Assembly (NCBI GenBank): GCA_963082975.1
Contig: OY720348.1
Span: 51,534,421 to 51,598,420 of the forward strand
Source: Labia minor
Taxonomy: Eukaryota > Arthropoda > Insecta > Dermaptera > Spongiphoridae
Reading direction: 5' to 3'
Length of the DNA: 64,000 nucleotides
Under the pieces are notes generated by a model. It was not told where the DNA came from. It saw only the letters and a list, made by a program, of their open reading frames with translations, and ran no database searches. The position numbers were made by a program, and so were the translations under genes. Below are positions 48,264 to 58,195 of this stretch, one piece after another. Position 1 is the stretch's first letter. Every line of letters begins with the position of its first letter.

Positions 48264-49404
48264 TATATAATGTGGTTTTCTTATTCTTGAAAATTAAGGG
48301 TGAGTGAATGACAGATTTGTCCCTAAAACATTTTATTAAAATTAATAAGAAATTGAATATATAAATAATCATTACAATGAATTATAATTACCTAAAACAA
48401 TTTAGTTTCTTAAAGTCTATTTATTATCACTATCACTTATATATATTTATATATTTTTTTTATATCTATTAAAATATTTGACACTTTCTTATAAATAACT
48501 AACAATTGCCAACCCCGGAATCAAAAGTATCTAGCTTAGTGGGTTAGAGCGAATATATGAAAATATATTACATATTATATATTTATATATATGTAGATAT
48601 GCATATTTTGTTGAATCGATGAAAAGAATAATATTCCTTGTTTTGTTTATCAAAATTAATCATTGCTTAGTTTTCCTTTGGTAAGATGATGAAATAAACA
48701 AAACATTTATCTATATTTATTTAAAAAATAATTTCATTTTAATTGGCTAGAATGTTTCGTGTTATTATTAGTAGGAATGATTAATATGATTTTTAAGAAA
48801 AAAGATCACCTTCGACATTCTTCATTGATTAGATAATTCTCATTGTTTATGTTTTTATTAAATTTATTATGTTTTCAAATAAACAGATTTTAAACACAAT
48901 TCATGAATCATTGCATCGATAATAAGAAAATGAAATTTATTTTTCTTTTCTTTTCTAATTCATGTTTAATCATCTTTTTATTATTCAATCATTATAGAAG
49001 AAAGATTTATTTTTACAAAAAAAAAAAAAATGTAATATGATTATGATTAATATTTGTAGAGATAATATTTATAGTAAGAGATAAGTATATTAGAAAACAT
49101 TATATATATATATATATATTGAAAATATTTAATAATAAAATAAATAATATATAAAAAAACACATTCTAAAAAAATTTACTTAATATAATGATTCTGAAAA
49201 ATTGACCTACAAATTAATAAAAAAAAAAATTATTATCATTTAAATTAAAAAATAATTATCTGGATTTTTAAAAGAATCGCTTATTTTATTTTATTTTTTT
49301 TAAATAAATAAAATTTGTAATTCTCCTTAAATAGAGCAAGATGGACAAATATAGACATTTGAAAAGAAAACTTTTTTTTTCTATACATATTATAATTTCA
49401 ATAT
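48264..49404. other. AT-rich spacer
   Basis: A tRNA A-box-like phrase (ctagcttagtgggttagagc near 48532) lacks a matching B-box downstream and is not called as a tRNA gene. Nothing else recognised. Confidence 0.4.
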
Positions 49405-49570
49405 AATACTAAGTACCTAAAAATGATTCCTTATGAACTATGAATATTTAAGATTAAGATTATTATTTTAAATAAATAAAAGACAAAATATATGAAAGAA
49501 TTTCATATAATTTAAAAGAACATAAATTTAAAAAAAAAATAGTAAGATTATGTAAATTTATTTATAGTAT
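49405..49570 (+). repeat. Family C fragment (5' portion without the hairpin)
   Basis: aaaaatgattccttatgaac, then agattaagattattatttta and taatttaaaagaacataaat match the first part of family C. The GC hairpin is replaced by 'aagtacctaaa'. Confidence 0.6.
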
Positions 49571-50814
49571 ATTTCAAGAGTGTATTAGAGAAATAAAGCC
49601 AAAGACAGTTGAATCTCATCCATTGGGGGCAAGCAAGAGTTGCTGTTTAGGAATTAGAAAACAATTGTCCCCTTCAAGGTCACGGATAAGCAAAGCATTG
49701 GAGCATGGCCAATCAACATGGCGGCAAATCTTTTCAATCTGTCAAAATTCAATAGTTAATATTTAATTAAAGAAGCACCGTAAAATTATATAATACTAGT
49801 GAAAATAAATCTACGTTTCAGAATGAAACTATTCGTATAGGTTTTACCTGTTGTTATCAGGCAATATTTATTTTGAACTGTCAAAATAAACCGATATATT
49901 AAAATTAATTAAAAATTTCCATTGATATTAAAAATCTGACTAAAATATGTTCAATTGATTTATCTTCGTCACAATTAACAAGATTTAGTAAAAAATTTTA
50001 ATAAAATTAATTTAAAAAAAACATTGAATTCTTCTAATTCTCCAAAGAGTACAATAAATAGTAGTTCTAAATTGTATAATAGTAAGAAGCGTTGGAGAGG
50101 TGGGTCCTTTCGGAGTGTCTCTGTCTCACTCGTGAAATTACGAAGTTTTGCTGGTTGAAAAAATGAGCGTAATCAGCATATATTTGAATTAACCCCCCCC
50201 CTCCTATAAGAGTCAAGATTTCTTTTTTTTCTTTTTAATAACTCTATGCAAGATATTCTCCTTCATCCAAATAAACTTGATTTTTTGAAGGATCAAGGGA
50301 GGGGAGGGGGGTAGAGTAAGAGTAAGGGAATGGATTGAAAGGAGGAAAGGAATCGAGCTCACGTGAGGGCAGGGACGCTACTCCCTGAAGTAAAAATCTT
50401 TTCTATTGGAATCATAGAGAAGAGACTACCCGTTACCCCTCCAAATCTTTCTAATATATCTTTCTATATATTTTTTCTATTTTTTCTATTATTATTGGTA
50501 TTTTTAAGAAATAATAATTATTTTCTACTTAAAAATTATATTATAATTGTTTATTGTTAAATTTATTTTTCAAACCTTTTGTCTATGAATCTACTTATAT
50601 AATATCTTTTCAGGTTATACTAAAGCTTTACTTCTTGATCTCTTAATTATCTATTACTAATTTATATATTTTATCTTTTATGATTCTAGTATATACGTAG
50701 TACAAACCAACAAATATTCTTTATATTTTTTTAATTACATATACAAATAATAAATACATAATTTATAAAAAATAAAATAAATTTTATTATATTAATTTAC
50801 TTTCTCTCTCTCTC

Positions 50815-50845
<31 letters not shown>

Positions 50846-50855
50846 ACCTAGGTTA
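49571..50855. other. Spacer with two GC-richer islands
   Basis: 49600-49740 carries the CCAAT/ATGGCGGC cluster described separately. 50085-50130 and 50345-50450 are less AT-rich. The latter (gacgctactccctgaagtaa...atcatagagaagagactacc) shares a block with 60.66-60.75 kb, so it is a dispersed repeat. (CT)n and (TA)n lie at 50800-50830. Confidence 0.45.
49707..49725. promoter_or_regulatory. CCAAT box plus YY1-type motif with ATG in good context
   Basis: ggccaatca (49707-49715) is an NF-Y-type CCAAT box. It overlaps caacatggcggc (49714-49725), whose reverse complement gccgccatgttg fits the YY1 consensus. The same ATGGCGG is preceded by CAAC, a strong start context, and the plus frame reads M-A-A-N-L-F-N-L-S-K-F-N-S before a stop. 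The cluster lies in a GC-richer patch and is a reasonable candidate for a core promoter or translation start; function is inferred. Confidence 0.35.
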
Positions 50856-51555
50856 ACCGAGCCGCAGCTCGGTACTTTAAAAAAATGATTCCTTATGAAC
50901 TCTGAATATTTATAAGATTAAGATTATTATTTTAAATAAATAAATGATAAAATATATTAAACGATTTCAAAAAATTTAAAAGAACATAAATTAAAAAAAA
51001 ATTACCCATAAAACATACATCCCTTAAGCGAACGTATTATTGCACTGAAAGACAGAAAAGTATGACCTGTGGATATAACATAATATATATTGTAATGATA
51101 TTTTAAAAATATCATTAATCTTTAAAAAAAAGAAAAAAGAAAATTTATTTGTGGAAAAGATTATCGCTTATATAAGGACCGGCTACATCATTAACAAGAA
51201 ATATTGTTTTTTTGAAGGAGTTTTTTTTATTATTATTTTTTATTTTTAATCTAAGAATTAAAATAAAATATTTCATTCACCATAAATATTGATGTCTCTT
51301 TAATTCATGTATAACTTCTTTTTTTTTTTAATAAAGAAATATAAAAAAATTTTTTGTATATAAAATCTCCGGGCCAGTTCAATTAAATTAAGAAAAAACT
51401 TACAAAAATGATTTTCTCTAAGACTGATACCAATACAGATCGATTTTTCTTTATAAAAATTATCTATGGTGAGAATTTCAAAAAGATCCTTAGAGCGGTT
51501 TAATATCTCAAAATTCAAATATATATATACAATTTTTGCTAGTATAATAAGATAA
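50856..51555 (+). mobile_element. Family C element, copy C4 (near complete)
   Basis: Starts with the palindrome ACCGAGCCGCAGCTCGGT, followed by tgattccttatgaactctga, then gacagaaaagtatgacctgt, an AT-rich middle, accaatacagatcgattttt, and the terminus caatttttgctagtataata. It lacks the 135-bp hairpin present in C1. A short minus-strand open frame within it is not a gene. Confidence 0.7.
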
Positions 51556-52202
51556 GATATAATCGTGAAAATGAATATAAAATAATGTTATGTTTATTAC
51601 AAATGTCATGACATCATTATTAAACTTATTATTTTTATAAATCATATTAAACTTCAACGGGAAAACTACATCAAAAACTTATGTATTCTTTTGTATTATT
51701 ATTTGATTAAAATCACATTTGATGAAGGACGTCTGAACAAAATAACACCTTTAGTTATCTCTCTAAAGAGTACTTCAATAAAATATAATGTTAACAACGA
51801 ATCGGATTGAATCCGGAACAGTGCATCAATTCCTCTACCTTCTCCCCCTGTCCCGTCTCCCTCTTCTTTTTTTCACTGCCAATAAGTGCTCCCAAGCGGA
51901 ATCGAGAAAAAAATCTCGTGAAGGTAAAATAATATAGAATTGCTAAACTTTTTATATTCTTTCATTTTTTTTTGTTCTCCCTTTTTTTACTCCCGTAAAT
52001 TTTAAAATAATATTTGAAAAGCACGGGGCTATGCTTTTATCAAGGTGCATTCCCCTTTGACAACAATGTGATAATATTTTTCTCACCTTGAAATAAATTT
52101 TCCTTAAATGAATATATATATATATATATTCTTTGTTAAATGGACTCAAGTTGATTTTAAGTTCACTTTCTTAAGGGATTGGATCTCTTTTTAAACAAAT
52201 AA
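51556..52202. other. AT-rich spacer with a possible microexon
   Basis: 51800-51923 is less AT-rich. It contains a long pyrimidine tract ending in aataag (51886), then 37 bases open in one frame, then aag|gtaaaat. This reads like acceptor-exon-donor on the plus strand but is too short to call. (TA)n near 52110-52130. Confidence 0.35.
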
Positions 52203-52343
52203 TAATATATTATTATTATTTGCGGATAGAGCTTGAGGATCATACAGAGCTTTAAAGATAAATAATTAATTATTGAATTTTCTATGTCTGAACTTGAGTC
52301 TTCAGTGTGGTAGAATGTCGTGCTAACCACTCAACTTATATAG
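52203..52343 (-). mobile_element. SINE-2, reverse copy of a head-to-head pair
   Basis: Tail ttattattatttgcggatag on the left, body cttgaggatcatacagagct, and tRNA-like head ending 'gctaaccactcaacttatatag'. Its head meets the head of the next copy. Confidence 0.75.
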
Positions 52344-52481
52344 ACTCTTCAGTGATTTGGTGGTTAGCACAACAGTCTACAACACTGAATACTCTAGTTA
52401 GGGCCTAGAAAAATTCAATAATTAATAATTTATCTCTTAAAGCTCTCCATGGTCCTCATGGTCTATCCGCAAATAATAATA

Positions 52482-52490
<9 letters not shown>
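52343..52490 (+). mobile_element. SINE-2, plus copy of a head-to-head pair
   Basis: Head agactcttcagtgatttggt, A-box-like tggtggttagcacaacag, B-box-like actctagttagggcctag, then ctatccgcaaataataataa tail. Together with the previous copy it makes an inverted SINE pair of about 290 bp. Confidence 0.78.
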
Positions 52491-52512
<22 letters not shown>

Positions 52513-53016
52513 CTAATGGCTATTCTTTCTGTATTTACTTAAGTTTTCTTTGTTATCTGTTGTTCAAATTTCTATAATTTGTAAAGTTTTAATTAGAGCT
52601 TTTCAAAGAAAATAATATTAGGACAACCTAGTTCACGTAGACTTTATATAATCTGACAATAATATTGTCATTAATTCAAATGTTCTATTAAACACGTTTA
52701 TAAAATCATCATTTTATTAAATTCATTAATTTACATTTTTTCATAATAGAAGAAATTTTTAAATATACAAATAAAATTCATGAAATATAATAATTAAACT
52801 AATTATATAAATTTTTCTAGAATGAAATAAAACGAAAAATGTACGTAGGGGGACATGAACAAATTAGAAAAATTAGAAGAACAGAGTATATGTTTATTTA
52901 TATTACATCCTCAAGTGAATAATTAATTACCTGGATGTTATACCGAGATATTATTTTAGATCAAATTTACACAAACTATGGTGCGCATCCAATTTACTTA
53001 AAAAATTTGTAATACG
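52491..53016. other. AT-rich spacer
   Basis: No gene or repeat recognised. Confidence 0.45.
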
Positions 53017-53302
53017 CTGGAGTGTCTCCACTAGACCATCTCGCAATTTGAATTGATTAAATAATATATATTATATTTAAATTAAATTTAATTAATTATA
53101 AATTATAAATTAATATTAATAAATAATATTTATTAAACCAGCGCGTGTTTGGCTCTTTGTTGATGACACCACGTCACGTGCTGGCGCGTGATTTGCAATT
53201 AACGTATTAAAAAACTTTGAGAGATTCAATCAAGTAGAAATTCTATATATAGCAATTTTATACAATTTTTTAACCATGTGAAAAACTATAAAACATATAT
53301 CT
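53017..53302 (-). mobile_element. Family A HINE-like element, copy A10 (half copy)
   Basis: Begins ctggagtgtctccactagac (3' hairpin) and runs through ggcgcgtgatttgcaatt to aaaaactataaaacatatat, then breaks off before the microsatellite half. Confidence 0.78.
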
Positions 53303-53564
53303 CAAAATAATCTTCATAAAAATTAAACATAACATGTGAAGATGTACAAGTTTTTACCTGGCGTCACAAAAAGTTCGCCCATCTCTAGAATATCGAGTAC
53401 TATTTAAATAAATGTGGATCTAGTAGTCTATGATTATGAATGACACAATTGGTACTTTATTATAATTATTACATTTGTATATTTTATGATATCACTATCA
53501 TAGAATCAAAAAATTTAAAAATATTGGGTTTATTCATAAACGATATTATTAGCATTTCATAATC

Positions 53565-53568
<4 letters not shown>

Positions 53569-53613
<45 letters not shown>
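53569..53613. repeat. (TA)n microsatellite
   Basis: About 45 bases of alternating TA at the left boundary of the duplicated block that follows. Confidence 0.95.
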
Positions 53614-53617
<4 letters not shown>

Positions 53618-54045
53618 GATAGATTGAAAAACAATTGTTCTTATTGCAATAATGAACCACAATTCATAAATAAAAAGTAATTATAACCCATAATAGATTA
53701 TAAATTAAAACTATGTTAAATATTGTGTATGAATATTAATATAAACTTATCTTTCCTATAGTTTAGATACATTTAACAATGATAATTATTATTATTATTA
53801 TTGAGTATAGATTTAATTGATATACCTATTTATATTATTAAAAATAGTATATACTATATAGTAAAAATATGTATTAATTTGAATTATAAACTATCATAAA
53901 AAATGGAAAATAATTTTTTATAATTTATAAAATTTATGTCATGAATCAACATTTCAAGTCATATATAATTGTCCGCTAACTGATTCTTATCCTTTGAAAT
54001 ATTAACTATTGAATTAAAGAAAGTAAAACAATAAAAATTACTAAA
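53614..54045. repeat. Segmental repeat, unit 1
   Basis: Collinear with 57703-58135: tagattgaaaaacaattgtt, gaaccacaattcataaataa, aatattgtgtatgaatatta, attattaaaaatagtatata, then atgtcatgaatcaacatttc and gtccgctaactgattcttat. The match is interrupted by small insertions. No coding signal. Confidence 0.82.
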
Positions 54046-55960
54046 CCAATTATTTAATTTTAATAAAATTTTACTATGACAAAATTCATTTATGAATAGT
54101 AATAGTAATCGTAGTGTCCGTGTAATGAATTTTATTTTAAAGTAAATAACGTGCTCTACAATAATTTCTTTCACTATCAAGGAAAAACTACCTTTCTCCC
54201 TCAAAGACAAATAAAGTGTAAAAAGGAATTGTAGAAACGAAAAAGCTGCAATTGTTATGGGACTTGTTTTTATGTATATTTCATTCTAAATGTTGAGTAC
54301 TTACTAAAAATAAGTATTAAACTAGAAATAATTGTATATACGTGTATGTTGGGGTCCATGCGAGAGTATTCAAACGGAATGGATGAGATCGAGAGTAAGT
54401 TTGAGAATCACTTATTAATAAAAATAAAAAATTGATATTTATTATATAAAATAAATTTTACTACATGTAAATAATTACAAAACATTATACATTCACTTAA
54501 TTTGTTTTCTAAGACGACAACACAACTAAATATTTTATTTCTTTCCAAATATGAAGTACAATGATAAGAAAAATTAATTTTAATACAATAATTAATATTG
54601 TATTAATATTGAGTAAAGATATCATATTCGATAACAATATATTTATATTCAGCTGAAATATTTTCCTCACTGAATAAAAGTAAAATATTATTATATTTAA
54701 TAAAAAAGAAATAATATTGAAAAAAATATCAATATACCTATATGATATTTTTGGTGTTTGAAATTAAATTTTAAATTGAGTAATTATAATAATAATTAAT
54801 TCTACCTAAATAATAAAAACTTTAAAAGATATTAAAGCTTACATTATGCCTACATTGAATATTTCAAAATGAAAATAAAAAGTTAAACAAAATAATCGCG
54901 ATATTTCAATTATATTTTTTAAATTATTAATTGAATAAAACAAAAACAATTTAATATTTCATAGTGCCTCCTCCTTTCCCCATAAATTAGACCTTCCTTG
55001 CGGAATTTGGCAAAAGTAATGAAAAATAAAGTTTGCCTTATTAAAAAATAATAATAAGGCGTTAGTGGTCTTGGTTTTTTGGATTTCGAAATAAAACCGC
55101 CACATTCTGGGCAACCTGAAAGAGAACCTATGGTTTCCCTAAAATAGGTGGATCGCCCATACTAATCGAAAAGGCCCTTTACTCCAAAGGTAATCAACAA
55201 TTTGTTCCTGTTCAGGTTATTCCTACTTCGGAACTATGTTGATTTACCTTCCCGAATGTCAGTTCATTCGATCCACCTCAAATACACTCTCAGCAATGCA
55301 AAAAGGCACTAACCAGACCTGGTATGCAATTAATGTAACCCTTCCATTCATAGGCATGGGACTTATATCCACCCACATTTTTATTTATTAATTTTAATCT
55401 AAACTATGAATTAGTAGAAAATATGCTTCCTTCGATGGAAGTAGGAGGTAACTTCTTGAAAATTCTTAACAACAAAATAATTCACATATTAGCCACCCTC
55501 CCCGTGTAACGCATCGAAACCTATCAATCCTAAAAATATCTTTCTCTCTTCTTCCTCTTCAATTAATGGACCTTCTTCTGAAATTCACTGAACTCACTAA
55601 ATTCTATCATATAATTTAATAGATTTTTCTATAATCTCTTAAAGAATATTTATTATCAAAAAGCAAAAAATCTAAATTCAATTATATTTACGATTATATA
55701 TGTTAAACTTTACTTAAAATATTACATTAACATTTGAATGAATTAATAAAATATACACCTATTTTAATTAAAATGTGTCATGCTAGATAAATAACGATGA
55801 TTACTTACATTTGGTGAGCTGAATTATGTAGATTATTTTATCATCATCATCAGTGATCCAATCAAGTAGCAGGAACGAAGATTGAAACATGAAATTGAAG
55901 AAAAATATATTTGTAATAAATAAATAGAATCACAAAATCAAATTAATAATAAATACTCAC
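54046..55960. other. AT-rich stretch with possible exonic patches
   Basis: 54340-54400: an ATG frame on the plus strand (MREYSNGMDEIES, then a stop further on) that overlaps gaga|gtaagt, a good donor-like site. 55060-55360: clearly less AT-rich. On the minus strand ttctctttcag at 55116-55126 resembles an acceptor and is followed by GCPECGGFISKSKKPRPLTP. Neither patch is strong enough to call as a gene. Confidence 0.35.
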
Positions 55961-56028
55961 CTCGGAGTTAATAAAGGGCTGATTTATCTCGTAGACTCAA
56001 CTCGAAGACTTGAATTGATGTCTCTCCT
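55961..56028 (-). other. Candidate non-coding exon with strong splice sites
   Basis: On the minus strand a long pyrimidine-rich tract (ctttcttaatttcttattta) leads into tccag at the acceptor. A 68-base segment (aggagagacatcaattcaag ... attaactccgag) follows, then gtgagtattt, a near-consensus donor. All three frames contain stops, so if it is an exon it is UTR or long non-coding RNA. The acceptor and first part of the segment are duplicated at about 58.15-58.2 kb. A chance pair of good sites 68 bases apart is possible. Confidence 0.4.
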
Positions 56029-56052
56029 CTGGATAAATAAGAAATTAAGAAA

Positions 56053-56185
56053 GATTAGATCTTATCTTATTATGCTAGCTAAAATTGTATATATGTATTT
56101 ATCTATATATCATGGTTCTCAAAAACCGCTCTAACGATTTTTTTCAAATTCACACTAGATATAGTATTTATAAAGAAAAATTAAG
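56053..56185 (-). repeat. Family C fragment (3' end)
   Basis: gatcttatcttattatgcta, then gctaaaattgtatatatg, then aaaaaccgctctaacgattt and ttcaaattcacactagatat, the reverse of the family C terminus. Confidence 0.6.
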
Positions 56186-56330
56186 TTTTATTGATGATAT
56201 CTCTTGAAACATACAGCTTCATTATTAATTTCTTAATTGAAAATTATATATTATATGGAAAACGTCAAAATTTTTAATACTGCCTGCTAAGACAGTAAAA
56301 AAATGACAATTTTTTATCTAAATACATATA

Positions 56331-56660
56331 GTCCAGCGGTTGGACTGATGTTTTAACGAGTGGATTTCGTCGGTTCGAAACTCGCCGGGTGAATCGTTAT
56401 TTAAAAATGAAAATAATGATTTTGTTATTTTTTTTTCTTTTTATCTATTGTTTACTTTTTAATAAATTACTATTCTATATTTATTTATTCATTGTTCTTT
56501 TATTAATAAAGTTTTAGATAGTTTTATAAGTTTTAATATTTTTTCAATAAAATATTATTCAATATATTTATTAATATTATTTTATTTATTATTATTGAGT
56601 ACCCGAAGTTCCATTCATTTTAATCAGATTGATGCAATGATGCAACAGTTAATAATTGTA
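56331..56660 (+). mobile_element. tRNA-like head joined to family D body (candidate SINE-3)
   Basis: 56331-56398 resembles a tRNA: agtccagcggttggactgat (A-box region) and gtcggttcgaaactcgccgg (B-box region). It is followed by an AT-rich body matching 3930-4180 (taaattactattctatattt, attgttcttttattaataaa) and by aatcagattgatgcaatgat. A tRNA-derived SINE is the best reading. The acceptor stem does not pair convincingly, so not an active tRNA gene. Confidence 0.55.
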
Positions 56661-56785
56661 ATATTGTAATAAATTTCTATCTTGAAAATTGTTACATATT
56701 ATTCAGGATATTTTAAAAACTATTTCTTTCTTTAATTAATATTCATTTTTTCTATAAGTCAGATATATTTCCAAATATTAAATAA

Positions 56786-57275
56786 TTTTTGAAGTGAAAA
56801 CTTCTTTAGCGGCGTTGAGCACTTTTGCGGGATGGGGAAAAAGTATAGAACTCGCGTGATCGTGACCAACACCATGAAACCATCTGCTTTCAAATTTCTT
56901 ATAACAGAGCGCGAAATTTGAATTGTCATTAGAACTGTTTTATAAATTATCTCTAACATATAAATATATATTTATTATGTAAAGTTCATTTCATATATAC
57001 ATATATAATCAAAATTATACGAAATGAACTTCACATAATAAATATATATTTTATGTTAGAGATAAGAATTATAAAACAGTTCGTATTGCAATATTTTAAA
57101 CAAAGTTGTGTATTTATATATATATAAATATAAGTTACAAATTTGTTTAAAATATATGTTTAAAATAATATATAAGTTATATATATATACATGCATATGA
57201 AATTCATCTTTCTCGTGAAATAGCGCGAATTTCGTCTGTTTTAAAATTTCTTACGCAGAAGTTTTCACTTCTGTC
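56786..57275. mobile_element. Nested palindromic element
   Basis: The core hairpin 56932-57082 has arms of about 68 bp (gaactgttttataaattatc and its complement) around a loop of about 15 bases. Outside it, gaagtgaaaacttct (56789-56803) pairs with agaagttttcacttc (57257-57271), and GCGCGAA motifs lie just inside both. This suggests a DNA transposon remnant with long inverted ends and a secondary fold-back centre. An open frame on the minus strand (56759-56959) lies inside and has no family match. Confidence 0.72.
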
Positions 57276-57414
57276 GGCCAGTCCCACGACTGCCAATTTT
57301 GCTTTTTTAATTCCGAAAAGCTGCAAAGCACGTTTTTTTGTCTTTAGTTTGTTTTATAACCACTTGGGGCGCTAAACAGTTTTTCAAAAAAACACTATAG
57401 AAAAAAAATATATG

Positions 57415-57585
57415 TACCTATATATTATATATTTATGTATTATTGAGGAGCACAAGTTCATTAATTTTAATCAGATTGATGCAAATGTGTAACATTTAAT
57501 AATTGTAATAAATAATTAAAGAATTGTGTATCAATATTTTTTAAAGGGTAGAGCGAGAGCTCGGTGTCCCAGGTATTAATATTAC
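57415..57585 (+). repeat. Family D fragment
   Basis: attattgaggagcacaagtt, aatcagattgatgcaaatg, then taataattgtaataaataat and the GC-rich end gtagagcgagagctcggtgt. Matches 4115-4255. A family C-like hairpin (accgagccgaggctcggg, 57630-57647) follows. Confidence 0.6.
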
Positions 57586-57702
57586 CAGCCAAATCCAATA
57601 ATAATGAATCATTTTTTTTAACTTAAGTACCGAGCCGAGGCTCGGGGTCCCGGTACTTAGAGTTATAACAACATAGTTATATAACATATACCTATATTTA
57701 AT

Positions 57703-58135
57703 TAAATAGATTGAAAAACAATTGTTTTAATCCAATATAATGAACCACAATTCATAAATAAAAAGTAATTTTTATATTTTCCTATAATCCACATAATATT
57801 AAATACTTAAGATCGATTAGAAATTAAAAATATATTAAATATTGTGTATGAATATATTAATATATACCCTAAATTAGAAGTTTAATATAATAATAATTAT
57901 TATTATTATTATTATATTTGATATATATATATATATTATTAAAAATAGTATATAGTAAAAACATGTATAAAATTAAAATATAAAACATGGAAAATAATAA
58001 TTTTTTAAAATTTATAAAAATTATGTCATGAATCAACATTTCATGCCATATATACTCGGACGATTCATGTCCGCTAACTGATGCTTATCCTTTGAAATAT
58101 AAACTATTGAATAAAAAAATGTAAAAACAATAAAA
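57703..58135. repeat. Segmental repeat, unit 2
   Basis: Partner of 53614-54045. Immediately right of it (58150-58195) is ttgatgtctctcgtctggat, which in unit 1's region lies about 2 kb away at 56010-56055. The second copy therefore lacks the intervening sequence or the first gained it. Confidence 0.8.
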
Positions 58136-58195
58136 AAATAACATCTAATTGATGTCTCTCGTCTGGATAAATAAGAAATTAAGAAAGATTAAATT

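Noticed and set aside
48517..48560. tRNA gene
   Set aside because: Only an A-box-like phrase is present. There is no B-box in the right place and no cloverleaf.
55060..55360. Ribosomal RNA fragment or nuclear mitochondrial insert
   Set aside because: I could not match the block to conserved rRNA or mitochondrial gene segments by eye. Left unassigned.
56331..56398. Functional tRNA gene
   Set aside because: A- and B-box-like stretches are present, but the acceptor and T stems do not pair properly. Fits a SINE head.
57630..57660. Intrinsic terminator-like hairpin
   Set aside because: The GC hairpin with T-runs is a dispersed family C/D end in a eukaryotic sequence; a bacterial terminator makes no sense here.
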